NCBI GenBank assembly: GCA_030704615.1
Contig: CM060732.1
Coordinates: 73,017,053 to 73,081,052, forward strand
Length of the DNA: 64,000 nt
Direction: 5' to 3'
From: Takakia lepidozioides
Taxonomy: Eukaryota > Streptophyta > Takakiopsida > Takakiales > Takakiaceae
Below, piece by piece: positions 46,008 to 57,800 of this stretch; position 1 is the stretch's first letter, and each line of letters begins with the position of its first letter. Below the pieces are notes generated by a model. That model was not told the origin of the DNA. It made no database searches and worked only from the letters and a program-made list of their open reading frames with translations. The translations under genes were made by a program, and so were the position numbers.

Positions 46008-46385
46008 GAGACATTCACAGCCTTATTGTAAGTGGCTACTGAGGTCCTGGAATAACCCTAATCTATAGCTATAGTCTATTCTCACCAGATTCACAGCCGC
46101 TACTGAGGTCCTACAAGCTGTAACCCTAATCTATAGTTCTAGTCTATTATCCCGAGATTCACAGCCTTATTTGTGAGTGGCTACAGAGGTCCTAAGCTCT
46201 AATCCTAATCTATAGCTCTCACGAGATTCACAGCCTCTTATTGTGAGTGGCTACTGATGTCCTGGAAGCCGTACCCCTAATCTATAGATCTAATATATTC
46301 TAACGAGATTCGCAGCCCTCCTCTAAGTGCTACTCAGGTCCTAGAAGCTGTAACCCTAATCTATAGCTCTAGGTTATGGTCGCCA
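46008..46385. repeat. Minisatellite, about five units
   Basis: Units of about 75-85 bp share AGATTCACAGCC, GTGGCTACTGAGGTCCT and AACCCTAATCTATAG. The array decays at both edges. Confidence 0.8.
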
Positions 46386-46444
46386 GCTTTACAGGCGCTC
46401 CATAAAATCCCAGAAATTTTGTCCCTTAGAACGTGGTCATGGTT

Positions 46445-46475
46445 TTAGACGTTTAGACGTTTAGACGTTTAGACA
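46445..46475. repeat. 8-bp tandem repeat (TTTAGACG)n
   Basis: Four consecutive units of TTTAGACG, the last altered. Confidence 0.8.
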
Positions 46476-47636
46476 TGTACTACTGAGAAGGCTCTAACTC
46501 CACAGACAAAGGGCGGCCACGTACAGCGCACTAGGTAAGGAGTAGCTAACTTCACTTTTTCTTCCGTTAACGCTTGTTATGTTATGCTGCGTCGGATATG
46601 TACGACTAACACCGGCTTGGTCGGTTTCGATAGGGAATATCTATATATAAGTTATTAGGAGGGCTGTGGGAGGTCTGGGTCTCGACTCTGCAGAGTCTGC
46701 ACCCAGTGATTGTTTGACTCTGACACAATTTATGAGAGGACAAATCTGACAGTTTTTCAAAAGTCAGATTGCGTCTGGGGATGAAGATATGAGGCTGCAA
46801 TGATCGACCTTCATTTTGTTGTGCGTTTTCATTGCTAACATTGTGCGGCCGGCATGGATGAGACCGAAATTGAGTTCAGGAATGACAAAACGTCGAGTTT
46901 TATACGAATAGTTGAAAAATTGTTTTCGTACCAAGGACTGCAAACCTGTGGAATCATCGCCCCCCTTGCCGAGCCCATTGTTAGAAACAAGCTTGTACAG
47001 ATATGATGGCATGAATGAAGTTAGATAATGGGCGAGCCGATTAAGTATATTACGCGTAGGTCTGTCCACTATATGCGGTAATAGGCTTCTGCTCTAGAGG
47101 AGGTTTAGCCAAAGAGTCTTCTCCACATGGATGTAAAAAGCCTCTAGTCACAACTATTAGTCAATGTTTTGTCATCCATGAACTCAATTGAGGGAGACCC
47201 TCTCATCCATTTCTGCCAGTTGCATAAAGATGTCACAGCCAATGAAAACGCAGCAAAAAAACTGAGGGTTGATCATTACGGCCTCTACATCCCCAGACGC
47301 GGATCCCCAGATTCGTCCTCTCATAAACTTTGTATGAGGAATCCCTTAATTTCTAAGTGCGAGCAAAGTTTCATGTCAAAAATCATTTTAGCTGCTCCTT
47401 TCAGGCTGTCAGTGGCCAAAATAAACTTGGTGTAAAGCGCCCCCAGTGAAATTTGAAAATTTTACCACTCAAGTAACGGCTAATTCTAGTAGCCAAATTG
47501 CAGACTTCACATGTGGGTCAGAAACAGAAAACCAGTAATCATCGCTGTCATCATCATTCCCAGACCTCTTTTTCCAGAGTCCATCTTGACAGGTAGGGAA
47601 TACAGGTTTGAGTATGTGTAGGTATTGAAGAACATA
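46476..47636. other. Intergenic, nothing recognised
   Basis: Two short frames (46764-47069 minus, 47169-47435 plus) are not recognised and have no supporting context. Confidence 0.4.
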
Positions 47637-48187
47637 CCAGTGTTGGACTGGTATACCGATAAGAAACTGGTATCAGTACTAGACCAAGTCTGGTATCACC
47701 TCAGGCCACTACCTAGCATATACCCATATTGGCCTGGTATCTGCTTCCTAATACTATGGGCGATACCCTACCAGTGTGGTAGGTGGTTGAAAATTTGGTA
47801 CCTGATACTACCAATACCAGATCCATTTTTTGTGAGGTAAACCTGGTATCAATACTTTGAGGAACTTGAGGAATACCTTGAGGAATACAATCAATGAGAA
47901 GCATGCTTGTACACATTTATATGAGAAGTGGGCCTTCAAAATTTAACATATCATGAGTCTTTTTTGATACCAGACCAGTATTGATAATACCCTAGTATCA
48001 ATTTCAAAAAACTCTTGCTATTGATACATGTAAAACACCACACCTATCAGGTATTATTGATACCACCATGGTATCAAAATCTCAGATTTTTGCCAATACC
48101 AGTACCTCCCTGGTATCACAATTGGCCGGAGGCCTATATACCAGTACCAGCCTGGTGTGTTCAAAATACGATACTAGTCCAACACTC
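47637..48187. mobile_element. MITE-like element, family A, copy 2
   Basis: The left end CCAGTGTTGGACTGGTAT and right end ATACTAGTCCAACACT are inverted repeats of each other and match copy 1 at 13407-13940. The 0.55-kb interior is packed with GGTATC/GATACC words. A direct repeat GAACATA, extendable to GAACATACCAG, flanks the element at 47630-47640 and 48188-48198, as expected of a target-site duplication. Confidence 0.65.
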
Positions 48188-48241
48188 GAACATACCAGTC
48201 AGGTAGAGTGTTTTTTTTAAGGATTTTGAAAAGGGGTACGA

Positions 48242-48333
48242 GTCCTGTAATTAGTTAAATTGAGCCCCCTGCTACTGTTTGGCATTCTCTCGTCTTACGG
48301 TCCTCGAGCTATAGGTAGTCAGCTAGTTCTTCA
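48242..48333 (+). repeat. Remnant of Copia 5' LTR
   Basis: It matches 52918-53009 with about three differences. The first 212 bp of the LTR are missing, replaced by sequence next to the MITE-like element. Confidence 0.85.
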
Positions 48334-48529
48334 TGGTATTAGAGCACGGAAGCGGCGAGTGAATCAATTTTAGTGAAGGGTTCTTGAGGTCACTAGGAAG
48401 TACCTCGGATGTGAGCATTGCTCCACCAATTGAGAGTTGAAATACTGTGAGCACTGCTCCAGTAATAGTAAGTTGGTTTGTGGGTCAACTGTTATTGTGG
48501 TTCCGTGCAGTACCCAGTCACTCTCAAGC

Positions 48530-49058
48530 ATGGCTGAAGGTTCAGGAATTGTCATTCCTCAACAAGATAAGCTTGTAGGAAAGATAAATTATTCTGTTTG
48601 GAAGTTCAAAGTCAAGAATTATCTCTTGAGAGAAGATATTCTTGCCTTCATTGAAAGGAACGTGCCTCCAGCAGAAGATCAGAGTAGAGAAGAGTATCAT
48701 CGAAAGAAAAATAGAGCTTTGACTATTATTAACCTTTCTCTCTTTGACAAAGTCATCCACTATGTCTCTTAACTCAGTGAACCAAAGCAATCTGGGATGC
48801 TCTTGCCAAAATGTATGATGACAAGTCACATCTAGGCAGATGGCAATCAGGAACAAGCTTCAAACAGCCAAAATGACTGAGTGCATGCCAATAAAAGATT
48901 TCCTCGAGAGCATCACCAACATGGTGGCCCAACTTGCCAGCTTTGGAGAGGAAATTGAAGAACACGTTGTGGTGGAAACGATTCTGAATGCATTACCAGA
49001 CTCCTACCAAGCATATGGAGACTTAATCATGGCCCAGAGGGAGCTCCCTAATGTATGA
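48530..49058 (+). pseudogene. Copia gag, broken
   Basis: The frame starts MAEGSGIVIPQQDKLVGKIN and continues with YSVWKFKVKNYLL. A stop after VIHYVS is followed by a second open piece (48840-49058, NALPDSYQAYGDLIMA). A degenerate zinc knuckle CNRCGKDGRWAKNC near 49225-49267 has Arg where the metal-binding His should be. Confidence 0.8.
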
Positions 49059-49435
49059 GAACTCACGTCGAAATTATTACTTCATGAAGAAAGTCGTAGG
49101 GAGCTGAGGGGACGTAAACAGAGCCAGGATGAAGCTCTGTGGGCGAAGTTCAAGCGCTTTAGCAGTGCCCACAACAAGGGAAGTGGAGGAGGACGCCCCT
49201 ATCCTCAGAAAATTATAACTTCAACCTGCAACCGGTGCGGCAAAGATGGACGTTGGGCAAAGAATTGTCTAGTGCCCTATGAGGAGATCCTCAAGAACCG
49301 GAGCCAACAGACACACATGGTTGAGAATGCACTGGAAGAATCTGACGAAGAAGACAACGTTGGAGTTGTCGAGATACTCAAGCAGCGATGGATGCACTTA
49401 GCACCGATGATGACATTTCACCTGGCGAAAAGCAA

Positions 49436-50535
49436 GCCTCTTGGATTGTTGACTCATGAGCTAGTAAACATGTCATAGGAGATTCAAGAATTCTGTATGA
49501 CCTGGAAGGCACCAGCGGCACTTCTAGTGTGAGAGCTGCAGGATGTACCTATCACTCTGTGAAAGGGAAGGGTAACACAAATGTACTGCAAAATGGTGAA
49601 ATAAAACGCATCACTGATGTTCTATACACGTGTACCGGGCATAACGAGGAATCTATTGTCAGTCGGCACTCTAGCCAACAAGGGCCATCTTGGTATTTTT
49701 GGTGCACGTAAATGTTCGTTCATAGAGCAGAAACAACCTCACAAAGTAGTACTAGAAGGAAAACAAATTAGATCTACAGGTTTGTATAAACTAGAATCTA
49801 GATTGAATGAGCTTCCTTTAGAAATCAGTAATGTAGAATCTGATGAAACTGCAAGATTATAGCATATGCGTCTTGGTCATCTTAACTACCATAATTTGCA
49901 TTTTCTTAGTAATAATAGTAGTGTTCTAGGAATGCCCAAGCTTTCACTCTTGTCAGAAATCTGCAAGACATATCTACTAGGCAAGCAACATAGAGAAAGG
50001 GTTCCACGCACCAGTGAACACCGAGCCAAAAGAATATTAGAATTAGTACATACTGACCTCTGTGGGCCCCTTCATGTACCTCTCTGTGTGGTTCTAGATA
50101 TTATATGGCCATCACAGATGATTATAGCAGGTTCACATAGGTATATTTTCTCAAGGAGAAAAGTCAGGCGTTCAACTGTTTCAGAGAATTCAAGGTCATG
50201 ATAGAAAAGGCGACGGGTCAATCAATAAGTTGTCTACAAACAGACAGGGGTGGTGAATTCATCTCAACTGAATTCAACGAGTTTTGCAAGAAGGAGGGAA
50301 TTCAACAACAACTCACCCAGTCGTTTACACCGCATCAGAACAAGATCTCTAAGCGGAAGAATAGGACGTTGCTTGAGCAAGCTCGCAGTCTTCTCTTGGA
50401 ATATTCCCTTTCAAAATACCTTTGGACAAAAGCGGTGAATTCTGCAGCTTATCTCTTGAATCGATCTCCACATGTGCTAACTCTGGCACTACGCCTTATC
50501 AACGTTTCTCAGGTATTAAGCCAGACCGTCCTCAT
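49436..50535 (+). pseudogene. Copia protease and integrase, broken
   Basis: The protease active site reads WIVDS, then a stop codon where Gly is expected (about 49449-49466). The GAG-preintegrase motif LGHLNYHNLHFL is at about 49871-49905. Integrase motifs are VHTDLCGP (first Asp), QTDRGGEF (second Asp) and a SKRKNRTLLEQAR stretch, with frame changes between them. Confidence 0.8.
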
Positions 50536-51037
50536 CTAAGAATTTTTGGGAGTAAATTGTCCACGTCGAGAAGCATAATCGGATTAAGCTTGATTCAAAG
50601 TCCATCGAGTGTATTCTTGTTGGATATGATACTGTTACAAAGGGGTATCGACTGTTTAATCGAACTACTCATAAGGTGTTCATTAGTCGAGATGTTCAAT
50701 TTGTGGAAGAACTTTCTCCTCGAAAAGAAATTCCTCCCAAAATAGTCATTGGTACCAGTTTCATGTGAGAATCTACCTGCATTTCATGATCCATCTGCAC
50801 AATCAGAGAGGTCCCAAAGCCACCCATGTCTCCACCAGCTGCAATCGACCTACATGTTGATCTCCCAATCCATGCACCAGAAGCTGAGGAGGCTTCTCAA
50901 ACTGGTAGTCCCCCGACACCATGTAGAGAGGAGGCAACTACCTCTACTCCTGAACTGGCAACAGCACGACCAGTTCGAGAACGAAGGAGGACGGCTCATT
51001 TTAATACAAATTTTGTCTATATGATCACAGAGACAAC

Positions 51038-52300
51038 TATGTTTGAGCCCACGACCTTTGCTGAAGTAGCTCCGATTCCTGGATGGCAGGATGCTATGGA
51101 CCAGGAGATGGCCTCTATAGAACAGGACCAGACTTGGGAACTGGTTGACCTTCCTCCAGGAAAACGCCCAGTAACCGCCAAGTGAATATATAAGATAAAA
51201 TGATGATCAGATGGTGAAGTGGCCAAACTTAAAACGTGCCTAGTCGCCCGAGGTTTTGAGCAAACGGAGGGCCTCGATTTTGAGGAGATATTCGCCCCAG
51301 TAGTCAAGTGGGCTACTATTCGCACAAGTTTAGCTCTTGCAACACATGAGGGTTGGCCAGTCTTTCACATGGGATGTAAAGACCTCTTTTCTTAACGGCG
51401 ATCTTCAAGAGGAGGTGTATATAGAGCAACCCCCTGGCTATGTTACTGTTGGATTGGAGATCAAGGTATGTCGACTACGTAAAGCTCTCTATGGGCTTAA
51501 ACAAGCTCCAAGAGCTTGGTACTAAAAACGGACGGATATCTTCAGTTGCAAGGAATGTCAAAGAGTGTTGCTGATTACAATCTGTACTATATGAAGATTG
51601 ATGGTAAAATTGTCATTCTTGTGTTATATGTTGATAATCTCTTGCTCACAGGGAGTCATAGGGAGAAATTTGTGTGGATCCGAGAACAGCTTTTGAAGGA
51701 ATATGAAATGTTTGATCTGGGGTTAGCAACCAGGCTGTACTTGGCAGCGGAGCTCACTCATACTCATACATGCATTTTCATGTGCCAGCGGCAGTATGCA
51801 ATCAAGATGTTGGAGGAATTTGGCATGATGAACTGCAATCCACACAATGTACCTATGATCGAAGGGCTCAAGCTGCTTTCTGCCATGGATGCACCTCAGG
51901 TAGAACCAGCTCTTTACAGGAGAATGGTGGGGAAACTCATATACTACACCAACACTCGACCTGATCTTGTTTTCTCGGTGGGCACGATAAGCAGATTTAT
52001 AGCCAAACCTCAAGAACCTCACCTAGAGGCAGTGAAACACATTCTTAGATACATTCGAGGAACTCTTGATTTTGGCATTCTGTACCGAAAAGGATTATAC
52101 AACGAGCTCAAAGGTTATTCAGATGCTGACTGGGCCGGTGACCGCAATCAGCGTCACTCGACCAGTGGATACGTCTTTCGCATTGGGGACAATGCAATAG
52201 CCTTGTGCTCCAAGAAATAGTCCACAATGGCGTTATCATCTACGGAGGCAGGATATCAGGCCCTGACTGAAGCTGCAAAAGAGACAACTTGACTGAGATG
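51038..52300 (+). pseudogene. Copia reverse transcriptase and RNase H, broken
   Basis: RT motifs include [53 protein letters not shown] and YVDNLLLTG, where the catalytic YVDD has become YVDN. RNase H is seen as GYSDADWAGDRNQRHSTSGY followed by a stop and ALSSTEAGYQALTEAAKE. Two frameshifts and several stops occur. Confidence 0.85.
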
Positions 52301-52705
52301 ATGTGACAACCAGAGTAGCGTCAAAATAGCAAGGAATCATGTATTCCATGCAAGAACTAAGCACATTGAGGTGCATCATCATTTCATTCGTGAAAAGACT
52401 GAAAGCAAGGAGATTAATTTAATCCATGTACCAACTTGCGAACAAGTGGCAGATATCTTTACGAAGCCTTTGGGGTAGAAAAATTTAGAGGGAGTCTTAG
52501 AATGTGTAGTATTGAAGAGGCAAGAGGGGCAAACCAACATGGATCTCAGCATCTACCAAACTTAAATCAAAAGATTCAATGAAGACAGAAGATGCTACAA
52601 TCGTATCAGGGTCAACTGCTCCATCGACGCACTTGGGCATCTCAGCTCTACGTGCTCACGACTTCCTTCTTGAAAGCACATGGGTGTCTGAGCACTGAAG
52701 GGGAG

Positions 52706-53009
52706 TGTTAAATCACTAAGCGCAATGTTTTAGTCCTCAGTAGTTACTAATTTTCTATGGCAGTATGTAAGCCTAGTAGATGTTACTCCACCGCTCAGCT
52801 GGTAGATGAGCAGCGTGCACCGCCACCGCCACCGTCAACAGTTGATTACTCCACCGTCATAGTAGGTAGATCTCATCTCTATTTGGTAGTAATTAATTCT
52901 CTCCTTAGTTGTTGGTGATCCTGTGATTAGTTAAATTGTGCCCCCTGCTACTGTTTGGCATTCTCTCGTCTTACGGTCCTCGAGCTGTAGGTAGTCAGCT
53001 AGTTCTTCA
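52706..53009 (+). repeat. Copia 3' LTR
   Basis: It begins TGTTAAATCACTAAG and ends TTCTTCA. The last 92 bp pair with the 5' LTR remnant. A CCGCCACCGCCACCG run lies at about 52818-52835. Confidence 0.8.
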
Positions 53010-54213
53010 CTTGATATCAATATTACAGCGAATTCATGGCGGATGGAGCTAGGTATTAGTATAGGTATGTTAGTGCATCTGGTCGTAATGTGTAGTACAC
53101 CATTTTGTTGGGTCTCTTGTAGAGAGAGACTTTGCAACATGTTGAAGTCAATGGAGAAAATGTGGTCAAAGGACCTTACACTGTGTCAAGGCACCGATTG
53201 GTATGTTGTGCTGAGTCATCCCCCTTACTCTCATCTTCCTCTTATGTTTTGCAATGCAAGAGAGCCCATCGCCTTGTTAGGCTTGTTAGTTCAAGCCTCC
53301 CTGCAGCAATGCAGACTTCATTTGCCTTAATTCACTACTATTTCCTTCTACTTTGGGTTGCATATGCCTATTGTTTCATAGTTTGGACCAGCGTTGTATT
53401 GGTATAAAAAAAAATCGATACAAGGCTTGTACTGGTACATAAGGTATGGACTAAATCGAAGACCGGGCATATCATGGTATATATTGACTTCATTTTTTTC
53501 AAACATCAGTTTGGTATGAAAAAAGGGGTGGAACCCATGTGTCTAATAAAAATTAAGCAAGTTTCTTATCTCTCCAAATGTAGCCTTATTTCTTTACCTA
53601 TTTTCTTGGTTTTGAATGCAAGAGATTGTCAATGATGAGTAGTCTATTGGTAAGATGATGATGATAGAGATGATGAGGTGGAATGTCTGATTGTTGATGG
53701 ACGATAGTGTCACCCTTGGCTTTTATGGTTCATTTCATTCCCCTTGCATTGTGTAATTTCTCTTAGTCCATTTTAAACTTAGCCAAATTTGGACTTTGTC
53801 AAATTTCGAGACCAAGTGTGAGTTACACCAAGTGGAGTTATACTCACCACCGTGTAACCTCGACTGGAGTTTACATTCCCTATTTGCCATCCACCGTCAC
53901 CCGAACTGAAGTTATAGTCCTTTCAGTTCCATGTCATTCTCAAGAGAGGGTGGGAAACGGAAACTAGCCCACCGTCTTATCACAGATCACATGTGTGCAT
54001 TAACTTCATACATTATTCCTAAGATTGTCCATTTTATATGTTGTTTTGCAGCCTTTTTGCAGTAATAATATTTTTGGGTGTATTAATGGTGTTGATATTC
54101 ATTTTATTTTCAATATGATTTTTTTTTATGTTATTGATGTGAAATTATAAGATAGTAATATATCTACATTTTAACTGTCCAAAATATAGACGCGAGACAA
54201 AAACTCATTTCGA
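53010..54213. other. Intergenic with a decayed MITE-family fragment
   Basis: ACCAGCGTTGTATTGGTAT at about 53388 resembles the left end of the family A MITE-like elements and is followed by about 130 bp of similar GGTAT-rich sequence without a right end. Nothing else is recognised. Confidence 0.4.
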
Positions 54214-54262
54214 CATTTTTTTTTCTTTGATGAAAGGGGAGGTAGCCCTTGAGAACTTTATT
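54214..54262 (-). mobile_element. Solo LINE/SINE 3' tail
   Basis: On the minus strand AATAAA (54257-54262) is followed by a hairpin AAGGG/CCCTT (54234-54250) and a poly(A) run. It closely matches the tail at 30372-30431. Confidence 0.55.
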
Positions 54263-54689
54263 GAAATTATTGAAGGGAAAATTTAAAACCCTTGACGCCT
54301 TAAGGCTGCCATGAGGTACGGACTCACGAAGGTCGTGAAGGATGAGGGAGCTACCGTGTGAGCAGTTCACGTGAGCACGCTCACGCTTTAAGTGGTAAAC
54401 GTGAGCAGAATCCCTTAAGCATGAGCAGATTGCAAGCGTGAGCAGGTTAGTGAATGGGAGCCTACAACCGAGGGAAAAAGATGGCCTATTGCCGTGGACA
54501 AAAACTACACTGCACGGATGCAATCTCCACCCCATCCGACGGAAGAATCCTTGTTGGGTGACGACCATATGGTACGAATGTGCGATGAAAAGCTGCCATA
54601 TGAATGGTTTTGAGATGAATGAAAAAAGGAATGGATGAATGTTGGATGACTTTTGGATGAAAAATGAGCGACATAAATGAACCATGGTG

Positions 54690-55020
54690 CGTGTGCAGGT
54701 GCTCGGGATTAAGGTGTCGTCAACGACATCTTAATTCCCAGTACGAGTTGGCACATGACAGCTTACGGAAAAACCAAAATCCCCGATTTTTTTTTTCCCA
54801 TTAACCAAAAACATTTCAACCCAAAAAACTTTCAAGGCGAAGTAGCCTTGGCTGTAAGGTGGTGTGTGCAGGTGGTGGGGATTAAGGTGTCGTCCCCCAA
54901 ATGTGCCAGATTAAGGTATCGTCAATGACATCTTAATTCCCAGTACGAGTTGGCACATGACAATTCATGGAAAAACCAAAAAACCCAAAAAAAAATCACC
55001 CAAAAAAATCTGATGGCGAA
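54690..55020. repeat. Tandemly duplicated segment with hairpin tails
   Basis: GGGATTAAGGTGTCGTC and CATCTTAATTCCCAGTACGA occur in two direct copies (about 54705-54775 and 54878-54985). Between them a minus-strand hairpin CAAGGC/GCCTTG (54832-54849) and A run (54787-54796) repeat the LINE/SINE tail design. Confidence 0.55.
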
Positions 55021-55099
55021 CAGCCTTGGCGGTAAGGCGGTGTGTGGTGTGCACATGTGTTGTGTGGTTTTGGACAGCGATGTAGTTGTGTAGCGATAT

Positions 55100-55300
55100 G
55101 TATGTTCATGGAAAAACCAGAATGTCGTCTTCTGCTTATCCGCCTCCTTGATCGGCAACTGGTGATATCCGGATCGTAAATCCAAAGTGCTACAGACCTT
55201 GGCATGCCCAATGGCATCAAAGATCTCATCTGGTGTCGGCATAGCATACCTATCGGACTTGGTCTGACGATTTACAGGCCGATAATCACCGCACATACGT
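55100..55300 (-). pseudogene. Ty3/Gypsy reverse transcriptase fragment
   Basis: The minus frame reads CGDYRPVNRQTKSDRY, then MPTPDEIFDAIGHAKVCSTL and DLRSGYHQLPIKEADKQKTTF. This is RT motifs 1-3 of Gypsy elements with the catalytic DLRSGYHQ. Flanking sequence is unrelated, so only about 70 residues survive. Confidence 0.85.
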
Positions 55301-55729
55301 CTCTCCGTCCAATTGCCATAGACATCCTTTGGAGTGTAGACTACCGTCCTTCACGTTTGTTGTATCCTTGTGGTCATAGACTCCGCATCTAGTGGGAGAC
55401 CATTGTGAGGGATTTACTTCAGTTTATTGCCAAGGGTAGGTACAGAAAGTACTCATAAGACCTTGTGTTTGGCATAGCCTTTTGGGTAGGTAGGTAGAGA
55501 GAACGAAATTGAAATGTGGGTGTGTGTATGTATGTTGTTTGCTGCAACTTGTTGGTTGTAGACCTTCCTGCCTACCCTTCCTCCCCCCCCTCCATCCATC
55601 CATCCCTATTAATAGTTGCAGCCCCCCTCCCGGTACTTAAGTACTATAATGCTTGGACCTCCATAGTCTAGCGTGCATGGTATTTTCACTCATTGTTTTT
55701 TCTGGTGGGTGCTGGGATGACAGTTTAAG

Positions 55730-56077
55730 GTGGGAGACCAAGTTCGGCTCCTTAACGTGATGTCCAAACGGACAAAGGTTGGATCAGGGATTATATGTTC
55801 TCTGCAAGGCTGCAAGGTAAGTGAGGGCTACCCTGATGTGCCAGTTGAGTATGCGGCTATATACATCAAAGAGGCATACATCACTAACGCTCCTTTACCA
55901 TATCTCAACGATGTTAAGAAACATACTGTGTTGGGGGATGTGGTAGGAAGCACCACACTTTGGAGTTTGAAGCTACTGAGACATGAGGTTCAGGAAGTTC
56001 TACTGCTTTGTTTGTCAATAAAGCCCTTACTTCTAGCAGTATCTGTTGAATCTAGTTTTTTCCAGGTAAGTGTTTAG
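55730..56077 (+). pseudogene. Possible CACTA-associated ORF fragment
   Basis: A 115-codon frame reads GSGIICSLQGCKVSEG, ending in TVLGDVVGSTTLWSLKLL. The pattern (short beta-rich domain, then tvgDavGs-x-x-W-P/S) recalls the DUF8039-like domain found beside plant CACTA transposases. The match is by pattern only. It sits 0.35 kb left of the TIR element, and CACTA-like ends lie to the right. Confidence 0.3.
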
Positions 56078-56879
56078 CGACATCGTGATTGAACAATGAA
56101 GCATATTTTGTGAATTTATACACAAAGACTGGTTCGAACACCACATGAATGTGTGTGTTGTGATTGTGATGTTGCTGTTTCTATGGATGGCATGTTTGAT
56201 TGTAGTTGTCTTTCAGACTGTATGATATTGGTGCTTCTGTCAGTCTATGCAACAGGGTTGGTGGTAGAATCTTTCTTTGTCACACTTTGCAACTGCCAGC
56301 AGGGTTGGGGGTCCACTCTTTGGTCATTGGAAGATTAATGCAGGCTCTCATTCCCTGCAGAGGGGGTGTGTCTTGATATAGAGGGCCAATTGCTGTGCTT
56401 ATGAGAGCTCCACATGGAGGTTAGTTATTTCATGAGCATGAGCGGCATGAGCGGGGTAGCAAGACAATCGGTTTTCATGAGCAGAAGTACAAATTTCGAA
56501 AATTAAAAAACATTAAAAAAACATTAATTTAATGCAATGTGTCAGAAAAAACAAATATATTATTCGGCACCTTGAAGGGAAAATTGTAGTTTTGAGAGTT
56601 GTGCTCATGATATTTCGTCTTCCGCTCATGCCAATTCCCAGCGACATGTGCAAAAATGGCGCCGAATTTCGCGGTAATAGGGTCCGTAACCGGAAAAATC
56701 CGCGACGTATTTCGCGGTAATAGGTCAGGATGGAAAAACGGCGCCGAATTTCCGTCCGGGGCCGTTCGGATTTCCCCCTAGCAGTCGAGAATTCCCTGAA
56801 AAACGTGTCTAAAAGTAGACTTCAGCCAAAAAACTAAAGGTTTAGTGTCTTTTTAGACCAAAAAACCTCGCTCAAAATT

Positions 56880-57800
56880 ACCTGCAGGATGGTAATTCGG
56901 TGCTTCGACTTACCTGGCGGATGGAAATTCGGCGCCGAATTTCCATCCAGCAGCGATCCAAGGTACCTGCTGGATGAAAATTCGGTGCCGGATTTCCGTC
57001 CATCCGGGCTCCAAATTACCTACAGGATGGAAATTCGGCACCGGATTTCCATCCATCCGCTCTCCGAATTACCTGCATGACGGAAATTCGGCGCTCCCAG
57101 TTACCTGCAGGATGGAAATTCGGCGCCGGATTTCCATCCATCCACCCTCCGAATTACCTGCCTGACGGAAATTCGACGCTCCGAGTTACCTACAGGATGG
57201 AAATTCGGCGCCGGATTTCCATCCGGCCGCGCTCCGACTTAGCTGGCGGATGGAAATCTGGCGCCGGATTTCCATCCATCCGCCCTTCGTATTACTTGCA
57301 TGACGGAAATTTGGCGAGCCGACTTACCTGGCGGATGGAAATCCGGCGCCAGATTTCCATCCATCCGCTCTTCGAATTACCTGCATGACGGAAATTTGCA
57401 GCGCCGACTTATCTGGAGGATGGAAATCCGGCGCCGGATTTCCATCCATCCACGCTCCGAATTACCTGCATGATGGAAATTTTGCGCGCCGACCTACCTG
57501 GCGGATGGAAATCCGGCGCCGGATTTCCATCCATCTGCTCTTCGAATTACCTGCATGACGGAAATTTTGCGCGCCGACTTAGCTGGCGGATGGAAATCCG
57601 GCGCCGGATTTCCATCCATCCGCTCTTCGAATTACCTGCATGACGGAAATTTTGTACCTGGCGGATGGAAATCCGGTGCCAGATTTCCATCCATCCGCTC
57701 ACAAGTAACCTGCATGACAAAAATTTGCAGCGCCGACTTACCTGGAGGCGCCGGATTTCCATCCATCCGTTCTTCGAATTACCTGCATGACTGGAAAAAT
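56880..57800. repeat. Palindromic array 1 (GGATGGAAATCCGGCGCC type)
   Basis: Units of about 80-87 bp carry a near-perfect 30-bp palindrome whose left half is GGATGGAAATCCGGC, separated by GAATTACCTGCATGACGGAA spacers. Centres fall near 57123, 57209, 57263, 57346, 57433, 57516, 57601 and 57749. Some centres are altered to GGTGCC or GGCACC. Confidence 0.85.

Larger units (their letters stand above)
48242..53009 (+). mobile_element. Copia LTR retrotransposon, 5' LTR truncated, decayed
   Basis: The 3' LTR (52706-53009, 304 bp, TG...CA) follows a purine run GAAGGGGAG. Only the last 92 bp of the 5' LTR remain (48242-48333), directly followed by TGGTATTAGAGC, a near match to the plant initiator-Met tRNA primer site. 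Between them, in Copia order, lie gag, zinc knuckle, protease, integrase, reverse transcriptase and RNase H, each broken. The few differences between the LTR ends suggest a moderately young insertion whose left LTR was then lost. Confidence 0.88.

Noticed and set aside
54164-54685. 173-codon minus-strand ORF.
   Set aside because: It spans a LINE/SINE tail and GTGAGCA repeats and has no recognisable domain.
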